Shown here: positions 41,761-50,305 of the stretch, one piece after another | Position numbering within the stretch: position 1 is the first letter of the stretch | Layout of the letters: every line of letters begins with the position of its first letter | From: an uncultured bacterium | GTDB taxonomy: Bacteria; Patescibacteriota; Minisyncoccia; Phycocordibacterales; CAIZLB01 | Reading direction: 5' to 3' | Length of the DNA: 58,801 nt | Assembly: GCA_903936565.1 (NCBI GenBank) | Contig: CAIZVZ010000007.1 | Span: 1-58,801, forward strand | Translations under genes and position numbers: made by a program | The notes under the pieces: generated by a model | Database searches by the model: none | The model's input: the letters and a program-made list of their open reading frames with translations, nothing else | Told to the model about the DNA's origin: nothing

Positions 41761-42126
41761 ATGTCAGCTATTAAAAGATCGAAAGAGCACAGAGATACGC
41801 CTACTAGGCACATCGTATTCAAAATCAGGCGACCAATCGATACTGAAGCTATCGCGAGATCAATTGGCGGTCCACCTGAACATGTTGTTCCTTTGGCTGT
41901 CAGAAAGATCGGACCGAGCCCTAAGTGTCGTCCGCAGGGTAAACGGGTGTTGGAATGTGATTTCAGAAGTCTTACTCCCGAAAAAGATGGAAGTAATCGC
42001 GTGGTCGCAGACGGCTTCGTCCGTCTTTCCAAAGCTGGTCAGCCGGTTCATTTTAGACTGGTGTTTTGCACCAAGCCTGTGGCTGGACAATGTAGCTACG
42101 GGTCGCTCACGGTGATCACTTCTTAG
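41761..42126 (+). CDS. GC-richer orphan basic protein
   Basis: 121 residues from ATG 41761, preceded by GAGGT at a Shine-Dalgarno distance and TATACT about 18 nt upstream; the track's longer start covers this promoter. Basic and soluble: MSAIKRSKEHRDTPTRHIVF, PLAVRKIGPSPKCRPQGKRV, CDFRSLTPEKDGSNRVVADG, ending TVITS. Codons such as cgc, ccg and gtc are much more frequent than in neighbours. No family recognised. Flanked by its own promoter and terminator, it looks like an imported single-gene unit, as do 38411 and 54134. Confidence 0.5.
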   Translation: MSAIKRSKEHRDTPTRHIVFKIRRPIDTEAIARSIGGPPEHVVPLAVRKIGPSPKCRPQGKRVLECDFRSLTPEKDGSNRVVADGFVRLSKAGQPVHFRLVFCTKPVAGQCSYGSLTVITS

Positions 42127-42182
42127 GGTGAGTCGGTTTCTGGGATTCAATTAAACCAACTTGTTACTCGCCGCAGACGAAG

Positions 42183-42206
42183 CCACCGATCCCAGCGGTG
42201 GTTTTT
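42183..42206 (+). terminator. terminator of the GC-richer orphan
   Basis: CCACCG-ATCCCAG-CGGTGG followed by TTTTT. Confidence 0.8.
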
Positions 42207-42292
42207 AATATGATTTAACTTAAATAATGTTGTATAATGATAACAAGTAAGTTTTTGTCGGTTTTATTATTATAAAATATTATTTTAAACTC

Positions 42293-44248
42293 ATGATTTA
42301 TATATTACTAATTATTATTTTGGCGATTGTTTTCTTTGCGAAGATGTCGGATACTAATGGTCGCATAGACCAATTGCGAACTGAGCTTAATAAGTTAAAG
42401 CAGCAAATTGGTGCGGGGCAAGGTGGTACTGTTCAAGGTGCTGGGCAGAGTGCTAGTGTGGCAGCAAGTGCAACATCAAACTCCCAGACTCATCACCAAC
42501 CCCACGCTTTGTCTCATGCTCAGCCTGGTGTTTCCAAATCAGAACTTTCCTCTGCAGAAGCTTTGTATATGAAAAAAATGCATGAGTCAAAAGAGCGATC
42601 AAATGAACCTCGATCGGAAGATGTTTTTTTGGCATGGATCAAAGAAAATTGGCTTCTCAAAATTGGAGTCTTGATGATTCTTGTTGGATTCGGCTGGTTT
42701 GTCAGCTATGCATTTACACACAATTGGATTGGTCCAGTTGGTAGAATTGCAATTGGAGTTGTTGCGGGGGCACTGATTGCATTTTTTGGAACAATGAGAC
42801 TCGGCAAAAACTTAACACAAGGAATTCTCTTTACCGTACTTGGTTCAGCACTTGTCATAATATCTATTCTATCCGGACAGTACTTCTATGAGTTCTTTAC
42901 TCCACTAATGGCGCTCGGATTAATATTTCTCGTAGCTTTCTATGTAACTTTAACAGCGCTCGCGTATTCGACAGAAAAGTTAGCAATATATGGACTCGTA
43001 ATCTCATTATTTGCTCCGCTTCTTTCTCATGTTGCGTTCGATCTTCAGCCAGTTTCAATGTATTTGTACTTACTTATTATATCCATCGCGACAATCTGGG
43101 TCTCTGTCGCAAAGGGTTGGAGAGCTGGTCTTCCAATTGGAATCACAGGTATATTATTGTATAGCATACCAATAATCACAAGTTCTCGTTATTCAGTTGA
43201 TAGTTTTTTCCTAGCAGAACCATCTAAATACACCACCTTAGCGCTAGCTTATATAATTTCATTCTTATATTTATTCATCAGCGCATGGAGTTTGATACAA
43301 AAAGATTCAATAGAAAAAACAGCAACTGGAAAAACAGCTGGCGCAACAGCAGGCGACGTGTACCTAACGATTGTAAGTACAATAATGATTCTTGGCTTTA
43401 CAATGAGTCTTGTGCCAACAGTTTACCAATCGTTAGTCCTTGCGTTATGGATGATTGCCTTTGCAATATCAGGATTTGTCGTATTCCAGACCACGAAGAA
43501 TGAAAAGCTGTTTTACATTCACTCACTTGTTGCAATACTATTCTTGGCAATAGCAACGTCGGTTGAATTAAGTGGAAAGACCTTGACCGTAGCTTTTGCG
43601 ATTGAAGTTGCAATAATTGCAATTGCGTCATTCTTGGTTACAAATAGAATAAATATTGCCAAAGCATTTGGGGTGTTAATGGTTGTTCCCTTGCTCATGT
43701 CCTTGGAAAGTGTGGTCTCCGAAAATTGGTCTTATGACAGCGGTGCGGGAATTTTCCATGCTGACTTCGCAATATTACTTTTGATGGCTGTACTGCTCGG
43801 AGTACTTGGAGCATTCTATCGTGCTAATAAGCAATTAAACAGTGACGGTACAGAGAATAGAGGATTTGGTTTTCATCATTTAGCTATAATTATCTCTACT
43901 GCGTATGTATTTGGTATAATTTGGTTATCGTCTCACTCGGTTATGGCAAGTCAGGATACAGCCGTTCTGTTCAGTCTATTTATATATACGATCGTTGGAC
44001 TTGTATCATACTTCGTCGGACTATTCAATGAATATCATGTGTTAAAAAGATACGGTGCGGTTGTCCTGTCATTGGTTGTACTCCGATTAATTCTTGTTGA
44101 TGTTTGGCAAATGGAATTGGCACTCCGTGTTGTAACATTCATCGTCCTTGGTGTTATGTTTATTAGTACAGCTTTTATTTCCAAAAAACAAAAGGCAGAA
44201 CATCCTGAAATTGTCGCAGAGGAGATTAATAATACATTACATAATTAA
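42293..44248 (+). CDS. DUF2339 polytopic membrane protein
   Basis: 651 residues. An N-terminal helix and coiled coil ([20 protein letters not shown]), a Gln/His/Ala linker, then about 18 hydrophobic segments. [20 protein letters not shown] and [20 protein letters not shown] are the DUF2339 hallmark. [20 protein letters not shown] near the C-terminus also fits. Members occur widely in bacteria with unknown role, perhaps envelope related. The following TSP3 gene starts 1 bp after the stop. Confidence 0.85.
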   Translation: MIYILLIIILAIVFFAKMSDTNGRIDQLRTELNKLKQQIGAGQGGTVQGAGQSASVAASATSNSQTHHQPHALSHAQPGVSKSELSSAEALYMKKMHESKERSNEPRSEDVFLAWIKENWLLKIGVLMILVGFGWFVSYAFTHNWIGPVGRIAIGVVAGALIAFFGTMRLGKNLTQGILFTVLGSALVIISILSGQYFYEFFTPLMALGLIFLVAFYVTLTALAYSTEKLAIYGLVISLFAPLLSHVAFDLQPVSMYLYLLIISIATIWVSVAKGWRAGLPIGITGILLYSIPIITSSRYSVDSFFLAEPSKYTTLALAYIISFLYLFISAWSLIQKDSIEKTATGKTAGATAGDVYLTIVSTIMILGFTMSLVPTVYQSLVLALWMIAFAISGFVVFQTTKNEKLFYIHSLVAILFLAIATSVELSGKTLTVAFAIEVAIIAIASFLVTNRINIAKAFGVLMVVPLLMSLESVVSENWSYDSGAGIFHADFAILLLMAVLLGVLGAFYRANKQLNSDGTENRGFGFHHLAIIISTAYVFGIIWLSSHSVMASQDTAVLFSLFIYTIVGLVSYFVGLFNEYHVLKRYGAVVLSLVVLRLILVDVWQMELALRVVTFIVLGVMFISTAFISKKQKAEHPEIVAEEINNTLHN

Positions 44249-44249
44249 T

Positions 44250-45470
44250 ATGAAAAATAAATCACTCTTAAGTGGATCGGTATTGGCCATCTTCGTTCTT
44301 GTCCTAATTCTATCCTTCCAGTCCGCATATGCTGTTGTTAAAGATTGGCAACCGGTAACGGCGGTTGCAACAAGTACAAACGAAGAGATGCTTCGTGTGT
44401 ATAAAAATTATGTAAAATTACCAACACAAAACATTGTGGTACCAACGGTGTTAGAAGTTCCTATTGATACAAATCAAATATACAGTGACTACTTCGGCGT
44501 ATATAACGAAACTCAGAAAAAGTTTATTCCACATCTATTTATTGATAATACTCAAATTGATGGAAATAGTGTGAAGGCGATAGATAGTAATACAAATGAA
44601 GACTTAGCTGGGTTATTTGACGGCAGACATGAGACAATGAAGGATTTTTATCTGAATAAGGGTGAGGATAAAAGTTTGGCAAAGATATCCATTTATTATT
44701 CAAAACAAATTAAATCAAATTCATTAAGTATATCTTTTGATTCCTATGTTTCTATGCCAACAGCTGTTACTCTAAAGGCATATGTTGGCGGGGCAGAGGT
44801 GGTGGTTTTGAATAAATTAAAACCAACTTCTTCAACAATTAATTTCCCTGAGACACTCTCTGATAAATGGATATTGGAGCTTGAATATTCTCAACCGCTT
44901 AGAATTTCTGAAATTCATTTTAGAGATGCTTTGAATTCATACTCAAAGAAGTCTATAAGATTTTTAGCGCTACCACAAAATAGTTATAAGATTTATGCCA
45001 ATCCAGAAACTGTAAATAGTTCATATGTCAATTATCAAGAAGCCCCAAATCTTTCTTCTTCAATTGGTGTGAAGCGTGTCACATCAGCGCTTTCCGTTTC
45101 ATCTAACCCAGCATTTGTTTTGAGTGATACTGATGGGGATGGTATTCCAAACGTAGCTGATAACTGTATTAGTACGCCAAACTTTGACCAAGCAGATATG
45201 GATCAAAATGGTAGGGGAGATGTTTGCGATGACTTTGATAGGGATGGGATAATAAATTCGATGGATAACTGTGTAGATACTCCAAACTATGATCAGAGAG
45301 AAACAGATGGTGATAAGATTGGTGATGCGTGTGATACTGGAGAAAGTAGATTCACTGAAAAATATCCTTGGATTGTTTGGGTGGGAATCGGATTTGCAAC
45401 TGTCGTCTTCTTGTCCCTCTTGTTTATTGCTGGGAATAAGATTAGGAAGGAGAGAGCGATGCTGGGGTAG
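44250..45470 (+). CDS. surface protein with thrombospondin type-3 calcium repeats
   Basis: 406 residues from ATG 44250, 1 bp after the DUF2339 stop. Signal peptide ([22 protein letters not shown]), a domain of about 250 residues that looks beta-sandwich like ([18 protein letters not shown], discoidin-like feel), then [20 protein letters not shown] and [20 protein letters not shown] with two Cys-closed Ca2+ repeats, and a C-terminal membrane segment ([20 protein letters not shown]) with a basic end. A type I membrane protein whose outer part probably binds calcium. DUF2339 and this protein may form one unit. Confidence 0.8.
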   Translation: MKNKSLLSGSVLAIFVLVLILSFQSAYAVVKDWQPVTAVATSTNEEMLRVYKNYVKLPTQNIVVPTVLEVPIDTNQIYSDYFGVYNETQKKFIPHLFIDNTQIDGNSVKAIDSNTNEDLAGLFDGRHETMKDFYLNKGEDKSLAKISIYYSKQIKSNSLSISFDSYVSMPTAVTLKAYVGGAEVVVLNKLKPTSSTINFPETLSDKWILELEYSQPLRISEIHFRDALNSYSKKSIRFLALPQNSYKIYANPETVNSSYVNYQEAPNLSSSIGVKRVTSALSVSSNPAFVLSDTDGDGIPNVADNCISTPNFDQADMDQNGRGDVCDDFDRDGIINSMDNCVDTPNYDQRETDGDKIGDACDTGESRFTEKYPWIVWVGIGFATVVFLSLLFIAGNKIRKERAMLG

Positions 45471-45510
45471 CTGGAAGTACAACAAAAAAGATAATTAAAA
45501 CATCTTATTA

Positions 45511-45516
45511 TATAAT
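45511..45516 (+). promoter_or_regulatory. -10 promoter, leaderless
   Basis: TATAAT ends 7 nt before ATG 45524. Confidence 0.5.
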
Positions 45517-45523
45517 ACTAATT

Positions 45524-45994
45524 ATGAAAAAAACTATAAAGATTTGCCTTGTAATTTTGACTGTCGTTATTATTGTCATTTTAGGAGGATTAAGCTATTT
45601 ACTTACGGGTCGAATTATCCCTTCATATTCCTGTGGCGAATCTTTCGATAGGGAGTTTACTAGAGCTGTATTGAGTAACGACGTCAATTCATGGTCTAAT
45701 ATGAAAGATAATATAAATTACCCAGCCAAGGATCCTGTTAGTGGTGGGTTTTATTGTAAGCCACCAAAAGTGGGTATGATGTCTGATAGATATTCAATCA
45801 GAAAAAATGATTTCAAAAGTAGTTATTTAGAGGCTTTTGCAGAAGCTACAAATAATATTGAAGCTTGTAAGCTAATTGATGGAGGTGGTTCAAAGATTGT
45901 TTGTGTATTAGGTGTTAGACGCGCAACTGGAAATAAGGATTACTGCGCTTTAATTACAGATGATGATTTAATAAGAAAAAAATGTCTGCAATAA
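45524..45994 (+). CDS. membrane-anchored Cys-containing protein
   Basis: 156 residues: one membrane segment (about 6-28), then an outer domain with Cys in PSYSCGESFD, GFYCKPPK, EACKLI, IVCVLGVRR, DYCALI and KKCLQ; an even number suits disulphides. The C-terminal part (NNIEACKLIDGGGSKIVCVL, then GNKDYCAL) resembles helix pairs tied by Cys. Family not recognised. Confidence 0.5.
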   Translation: MKKTIKICLVILTVVIIVILGGLSYLLTGRIIPSYSCGESFDREFTRAVLSNDVNSWSNMKDNINYPAKDPVSGGFYCKPPKVGMMSDRYSIRKNDFKSSYLEAFAEATNNIEACKLIDGGGSKIVCVLGVRRATGNKDYCALITDDDLIRKKCLQ

Positions 45995-46036
45995 TTTGGT
46001 AGTTCTAAACTGACTAGGGCGCTAATTCTGTGAGCG

Positions 46037-46045
46037 TGATATAAT
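46037..46045 (+). promoter_or_regulatory. extended -10 promoter, leaderless
   Basis: TGA-TATAAT ends 6 nt before ATG 46052. Confidence 0.6.
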
Positions 46046-46051
46046 CTTAGT

Positions 46052-46591
46052 ATGGGCAATGAACAAATAACTAACGTAAAATATCCGAACGTAAAATGTC
46101 ATTTCTCATCGCGAGATTTTGGCTTTATATGTGATTCTGCAGAAGATGAGTATACATGTCGCCCTTCGGTGTATGTTGTTGTTTTTGACAATGATCAAAA
46201 CATAGCTACTCTTGAATTTAGAAAGGGAGTTAAAAATATCTTCTGTTTGCCTGGAGGCGGAGTTGAAGATGGGGAAGACTTTATACAAGCTATAGTCAGA
46301 GAAGCGAAGGAGGAAATAGGGTGTAACTTAAAAAATATTGAACAGCTGGGGAGTTTTGAATCATTTTGTAATAAAAGTAAGCGTCGTTTTGAAAACATTA
46401 TATTTAGGGCAGACCTGGATGGAGAAAAGGGGGAGCCTATGCCAGCAGAAGATTATGAACAAGGTCTTGTTGTTGTTTGGAAAACAATGAGTGATCTTAA
46501 ACAGCAATTGGAAGAAATTAGTATGGCAGATAAAGATAAAATAGAGTTTAGGTCTCTGTTTGTCTTAAAGATGTTGTCTCTTATGCTATAA
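46052..46591 (+). CDS. NUDIX hydrolase
   Basis: 179 residues. FCLPGGGVEDGEDFIQAIVREAKEEIG contains the NUDIX box (G-x5-E-x7-REAxEEIG). An N-terminal part with two Cys (VKCHFSSRDFGFICDSAEDE) precedes it. Specificity not predictable. The gene ends 10 bp before malic enzyme, whose promoter lies inside this gene's 3' end. Confidence 0.8.
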   Translation: MGNEQITNVKYPNVKCHFSSRDFGFICDSAEDEYTCRPSVYVVVFDNDQNIATLEFRKGVKNIFCLPGGGVEDGEDFIQAIVREAKEEIGCNLKNIEQLGSFESFCNKSKRRFENIIFRADLDGEKGEPMPAEDYEQGLVVVWKTMSDLKQQLEEISMADKDKIEFRSLFVLKMLSLML

Positions 46592-46592
46592 T
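46584..46592 (+). promoter_or_regulatory. extended -10 promoter, leaderless, inside the NUDIX stop
   Basis: TGC-TATAAT overlaps the NUDIX stop codon and ends 9 nt before ATG 46602. Confidence 0.6.
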
Positions 46593-46601
46593 TGACACCC
46601 T

Positions 46602-47762
46602 ATGGATTACAACAAAAAATCGTTAGCATTACACAAAAAAAATAAAGGAAAGATAGAAATAAAATCAAAGGTTCCCCTTAAGACAAAAGAGGACCTTTCT
46701 TTGGCTTATACCCCAGGAGTTGCTGAGGTTTGTAGATTGATTGCAAAAGATCAAAAGCAAATGAATTCATATACTATGCGTGGCAATATGGTGGCCGTTG
46801 TTACTGATGGTTCAGCAGTATTGGGTCTTGGAAATATTGGTCCATACGCTGCGATGCCTGTGATGGAAGGTAAGGCTGTGCTATTTAAGGAATTTGCAAA
46901 TGTTGATGCATTTCCAATTTGTCTAAATACACAAGACCCAGATAAATTTATTGATGCAGTAAAATTGCTGGAACCAACCTTTGGGGGGATAAATCTAGAA
47001 GATATTTCTGCACCTAATTGTTTTTATATTGAGGAACGTTTGAAGAAGGAAATGAATATTCCAGTTTTTCATGATGATCAACATGGAACAGCGATTGTTG
47101 TTTTAGCAGCCCTTCTGAATGCATTGAAAATTGTAAAGAAAAATATTGGAGAAATTAAAGTCGTGGTAAATGGAGCTGGTGCTGCCGCGACCGCGGTTTC
47201 AAAGCTGCTAATTAAAGCTGGAGTACCTGCTGGTAAGATGATTCTTGTTGATAGTAAGGGGGCGATTTATGATGGGCGAGAGGGGCTCAATTCTTCCAAG
47301 CAAGAAATGGCGAAGATCACAAATAAGAAGAAAGTGATGGGACTGCTTGATTCAGCGCTTAGGGATGCTGATGTCTTTATCGGTGTATCTGTTGCCAATG
47401 CATTAAAGAAAGAGTGGGTAGCTGAGATGGCTGAGAATCCAATTGTTTTTGCAATGGCAAACCCTAATCCTGAGATTTCATATGAGGATGCAATGCATGC
47501 GAAGATTGCGGTTTTTGGAACAGGAAGATCTGATTATCCAAATCAAATAAATAACGTATTAGTTTTTCCGGGAATTTTCCGTGGTGCGCTTGATTGTGGT
47601 GCAACAAAAATTACAGAAGAAATGAAGGTGGTTTCTGCGCACGCCATCGCGTCCCTTGTTAAGAAAAATGAATTAAAAAAGGATTATATAATCCCAAGCC
47701 CATTAGACAGAAGGGTTGCAAAGGTGGTGGCAAAAGCGGTTACGAATTCTTGTAAAAGGTAG
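46602..47762 (+). CDS. NAD(P)-dependent malic enzyme
   Basis: 386 residues, the short form without a phosphotransacetylase domain. LSLAYTPGVAEVCRLIAKD, VTDGSAVLGLGNIGPYAAMP, VMEGKAVLFKEFANVDAFPI, NLEDISAPNCFYIEERL, PVFHDDQHGTAIV (metal Asp residues) and VVNGAGAAATAVSKLLIKAG (NAD-binding loop). It converts malate to pyruvate and CO2 with reduction of NAD(P). With no TCA genes visible it probably supplies pyruvate or reducing power. Confidence 0.95.
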   Translation: MDYNKKSLALHKKNKGKIEIKSKVPLKTKEDLSLAYTPGVAEVCRLIAKDQKQMNSYTMRGNMVAVVTDGSAVLGLGNIGPYAAMPVMEGKAVLFKEFANVDAFPICLNTQDPDKFIDAVKLLEPTFGGINLEDISAPNCFYIEERLKKEMNIPVFHDDQHGTAIVVLAALLNALKIVKKNIGEIKVVVNGAGAAATAVSKLLIKAGVPAGKMILVDSKGAIYDGREGLNSSKQEMAKITNKKKVMGLLDSALRDADVFIGVSVANALKKEWVAEMAENPIVFAMANPNPEISYEDAMHAKIAVFGTGRSDYPNQINNVLVFPGIFRGALDCGATKITEEMKVVSAHAIASLVKKNELKKDYIIPSPLDRRVAKVVAKAVTNSCKR

Positions 47763-48024
47763 TGTTCTTGGTCCATATCGAAAATGACTAATAAAATTGG
47801 TACAGGTGGCTCAGTAGGGGCTTAATATGTGTGTCTATTTAAAAACTTGTCTTTTTGTCATTTACGATGGCTAAATTGGTGAATATTAACCTTTTTAGAC
47901 GGTGGGTGTATAATATCAGGGTGGGGCATGTCGGAGGTATCTTCATGACTCCCTGTACAAAACAAATATAATGTAGATATGTAACGACGCTCGATATTAA
48001 TCTTAAAAAATTAAATTAAAATAT
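47763..48024 (+). promoter_or_regulatory. promoter and long leader of the 48025 gene
   Basis: 262 bp. GGTGTATAAT at about 47906-47915 is a good -10. The about 105-nt leader contains CAGGG ... CCCTG and GGAG ... CTCC complementary stretches around ATCTTCATGA, GC-richer than the rest. No ORF. It may be a structured leader or an sRNA. Confidence 0.4.
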
Positions 48025-48306
48025 ATGACTGACACAGCAAGGACGACACTATGGGTAATTATCATTCTGGTATTGGTTGGAGTTATTTGGTGGTTTGTTG
48101 GTATGAATCCAGATCAACAAAATCCTAATACTCAACCAGCATCAGTACAACAAGTTGATATTCCAGTGGCTACAACTACAGAACCTGTGGTTGAAGACGC
48201 TAGTACATCGATTTCTATTCAAGACAAGACAGATGCAGCACTTGAATCTGATTTAAACAAAGTTGATGAACAATTAAAAACACTAAAATCTGATTCTACA
48301 AATTAG
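48025..48306 (+). CDS. small membrane-anchored protein with acidic outer part
   Basis: 93 residues. Short N-terminus, membrane helix (TTLWVIIILVLVGVIWWFVG), then a Pro/Gln/Thr linker and an acidic helical end DAALESDLNKVDEQLKTLKS with heptad-like Leu spacing. It lies 42 bp before the exported coiled-coil protein, probably in the same transcript, and the two may interact. Family not recognised. Confidence 0.5.
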   Translation: MTDTARTTLWVIIILVLVGVIWWFVGMNPDQQNPNTQPASVQQVDIPVATTTEPVVEDASTSISIQDKTDAALESDLNKVDEQLKTLKSDSTN

Positions 48307-48348
48307 TTTTAATTTGATAGAAATAAAATTTATTAATTAAATAAATAT

Positions 48349-49323
48349 ATGAAAAACACAAAATTAAAATTAATCTCCGGATTGACTTTAACGTTGGCTT
48401 TATCGTTTGCATTTTTACCATTCTCAGCTGGGGCTACATCAACAACTACAGCTCCAACACTTAGATCTAAAATTCAAGCAAGACCAACTTTGATGGCTCA
48501 AAATAAAGAAAAGGGAACTTCAACATTAAGGGAGGCAAGAGAAAAGACAAGAGTAAATTCAACCTCGACAAAAGGTATTAAGGAAGTTAAATTACCAAAG
48601 ACTGTTACAGAGGGTATTGCAAAAGCAGATACAGAAATTGCAAAAAGAATTGATAGTCTAAATCAGACATTAGAGAAAATTTCTTCAATGAAAAATGTTT
48701 CTGACTCTGAAAAGGCATCAATTAAATCTGATGTTCAATCAGAAATAACAAAGTTGGAAGCTTTGAAATCAAAAATTGATTCAGATACAGACTTAGCTAC
48801 AATCAAAAAAGATTTAGCTTCGATCTCAACTGGCTCAAGAATTTATATGTTGGTTATTCCTAGGATGAATATCTTAGCTTCTGTTGACAAGGTAAATACT
48901 ATTTCAACAATGATGGAGACTGTTGTTGCAAAACTTACAGTAAGAGTCAGTGAGCTTAAGGCGACCGGGACAGATGTTGCGGCTGTCGAAACAGCGCTGG
49001 CAAATGTCATAAAGAAGATAACAGACGCAAGAAGTGAGGCATTAACTGCACAAACTTCAGTTTCTGATCTAGTTCCTGATAATGGTGATAAGGCTAAAAT
49101 TGAATCAAATAATGTGAGTCTAAAGGCAGCTAAGGCAAATATTAAGACAGCCAATCAAAATCTCAATGACGCCAGAAAGGCCATTTCAAATGTTACAACT
49201 TTTCTAAAGGCCCCTGAGGAGGACTTTGGAAAGATTGAAAAGATTGATAAAAATGAAGCGAAGGCTGCAAAAGGTAAGGCGGTAAAAGAAACTTCAACAA
49301 AGAAGAAGTCAGGCCAGAATTAA
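48349..49323 (+). CDS. exported coiled-coil protein
   Basis: 324 residues. Signal peptide (LISGLTLTLALSFAFLPFSAGA), then Thr/Lys/Arg-rich linker, and from about 90 long helices with coiled-coil periodicity: DTEIAKRIDSLNQTLEKISS, SDVQSEITKLEALKSKID, AKIESNNVSLKAAKANIKTA, ending in a Lys-rich tail GKAVKETSTKKKSGQN. No Cys. Similar proteins are common in Parcubacteria with unknown function; a periplasmic or wall-bound scaffold is plausible. A bulged hairpin with a T-tract follows. Confidence 0.6.
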   Translation: MKNTKLKLISGLTLTLALSFAFLPFSAGATSTTTAPTLRSKIQARPTLMAQNKEKGTSTLREAREKTRVNSTSTKGIKEVKLPKTVTEGIAKADTEIAKRIDSLNQTLEKISSMKNVSDSEKASIKSDVQSEITKLEALKSKIDSDTDLATIKKDLASISTGSRIYMLVIPRMNILASVDKVNTISTMMETVVAKLTVRVSELKATGTDVAAVETALANVIKKITDARSEALTAQTSVSDLVPDNGDKAKIESNNVSLKAAKANIKTANQNLNDARKAISNVTTFLKAPEEDFGKIEKIDKNEAKAAKGKAVKETSTKKKSGQN

Positions 49324-49367
49324 TTTCCAAATCATAAGATAAGGGGATTTTAATTTAATAACAAGAC

Positions 49368-49410
49368 TGCTCAGTAGGTGATTTGAAAGAATCTTCCACC
49401 GAGCATTTTT
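49368..49410 (+). terminator. terminator with bulged stem
   Basis: TGCTCAGTAGG pairs imperfectly with CCACCGAGCA, followed by TTTTTGTTTG. Confidence 0.6.
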
Positions 49411-49424
49411 GTTTGCCTTTTTAG

Positions 49425-49433
49425 TGTTATAAT
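49425..49433 (+). promoter_or_regulatory. extended -10 promoter, leaderless
   Basis: TGT-TATAAT ends 6 nt before ATG 49440. Confidence 0.6.
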
Positions 49434-49439
49434 TAGGCT

Positions 49440-50027
49440 ATGGAAAAGCAAAACAAAAAAACTACCAAAATAATAATAGTAATTTTACTTTTAATTATAT
49501 TAGGGCTTGTCGTCTATGTTTTTGTAAACAATAAACATCAAAATCCAAACAAGTTCATAAATGTAGATAATAGTGCAACAAGTACTAAGAATGTTAATTT
49601 TGACCCACTAAACTTTACTTATACACTTGAAGATGAAAAGGTAACATTAGTTAACGGAATATCTACCACAGACATCGTGCCGGGCTCAGTGGAGAAATTA
49701 GAAACGACTGTTTTTGAAAAGCCAGCAGTTGGTGATTTGAACAGTGACCAAAAGAATGATTCAGCGCTCCTGTTAGTCCAGGATTCTGGTGGAACCGGCC
49801 TGTTCTATTATCTGGTGGCTGTAGTGTCTGATGTGGGGGTTGTTAAAAACACAAATTCAATTTTTATCGGCGATAGAATTGATCCGGTTGGCATCTCAAT
49901 TGAAAATGGAAAGATTAAATTAAGTTACGTTGATAGAAATATGGGTGATCCAATGACGTCGGAACCTACAGTGAAGACGACCAAGACTTTTGAGGTAAGG
50001 AATAATGTTTTGACTGAAGTTAAATAA
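49440..50027 (+). CDS. membrane-anchored protein sharing a domain with the META protein
   Basis: 195 residues. One membrane segment (about 9-28), a short linker, then a domain parallel to residues 55-190 of the 32580 protein: FTYTLEDEKVTLVNGIST, GDLNSDQKNDSALLLVQDSG, GTGLFYYLVAV, IFIGDRIDPVGISIENGKI and LSYVDRNMGDPM. It lacks the META domain. The Asp-rich GDLNSDQKND resembles calcium-binding loops of FG-GAP/dockerin type. Function unknown. Confidence 0.55.
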   Translation: MEKQNKKTTKIIIVILLLIILGLVVYVFVNNKHQNPNKFINVDNSATSTKNVNFDPLNFTYTLEDEKVTLVNGISTTDIVPGSVEKLETTVFEKPAVGDLNSDQKNDSALLLVQDSGGTGLFYYLVAVVSDVGVVKNTNSIFIGDRIDPVGISIENGKIKLSYVDRNMGDPMTSEPTVKTTKTFEVRNNVLTEVK

Positions 50028-50083
50028 TTAAGTTTGAAATTTCTGGAGTGAACTATATTCGCGTTAATTAAAATCTGAAGCAA

Positions 50084-50305
50084 ATGCTGATACATGTAAA
50101 AATTAAACCAGATAGTAAAGAAGACAAAATCGTAGAGAAAAACGACACTAGTTTTATTGTCTATGTAAAAGAACCGGCTGAGGATAACAGAGCAAATAAA
50201 AGGTTGGTAGAGTTGTTGGCTGAGAGATTTAATATTGTAAAATCAAAAATAAAAATTGTAACAGGTCATCATGCGCCTTCTAAAATTTTGGATATTATGA
50301 ATTAG
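50084..50305 (+). CDS. YggU/DUF167 family protein
   Basis: 73 residues: MLIHVKIKPDSKEDKIVEKN, VYVKEPAEDNRANKRLVELL, VKSKIKIVTGHHAPSKIL. This is the whole DUF167 domain, widespread and uncharacterised. It overlaps the P-type ATPase gene tail to tail by 4 bp. Confidence 0.85.
   Translation: MLIHVKIKPDSKEDKIVEKNDTSFIVYVKEPAEDNRANKRLVELLAERFNIVKSKIKIVTGHHAPSKILDIMN

Noticed and set aside
41736-42150. Minus-strand ORFs opposite the GC-richer orphan at 41761
   Set aside because: GC-rich sequence opens several frames; the plus frame has the promoter, the SD-like leader and the terminator in the right order.
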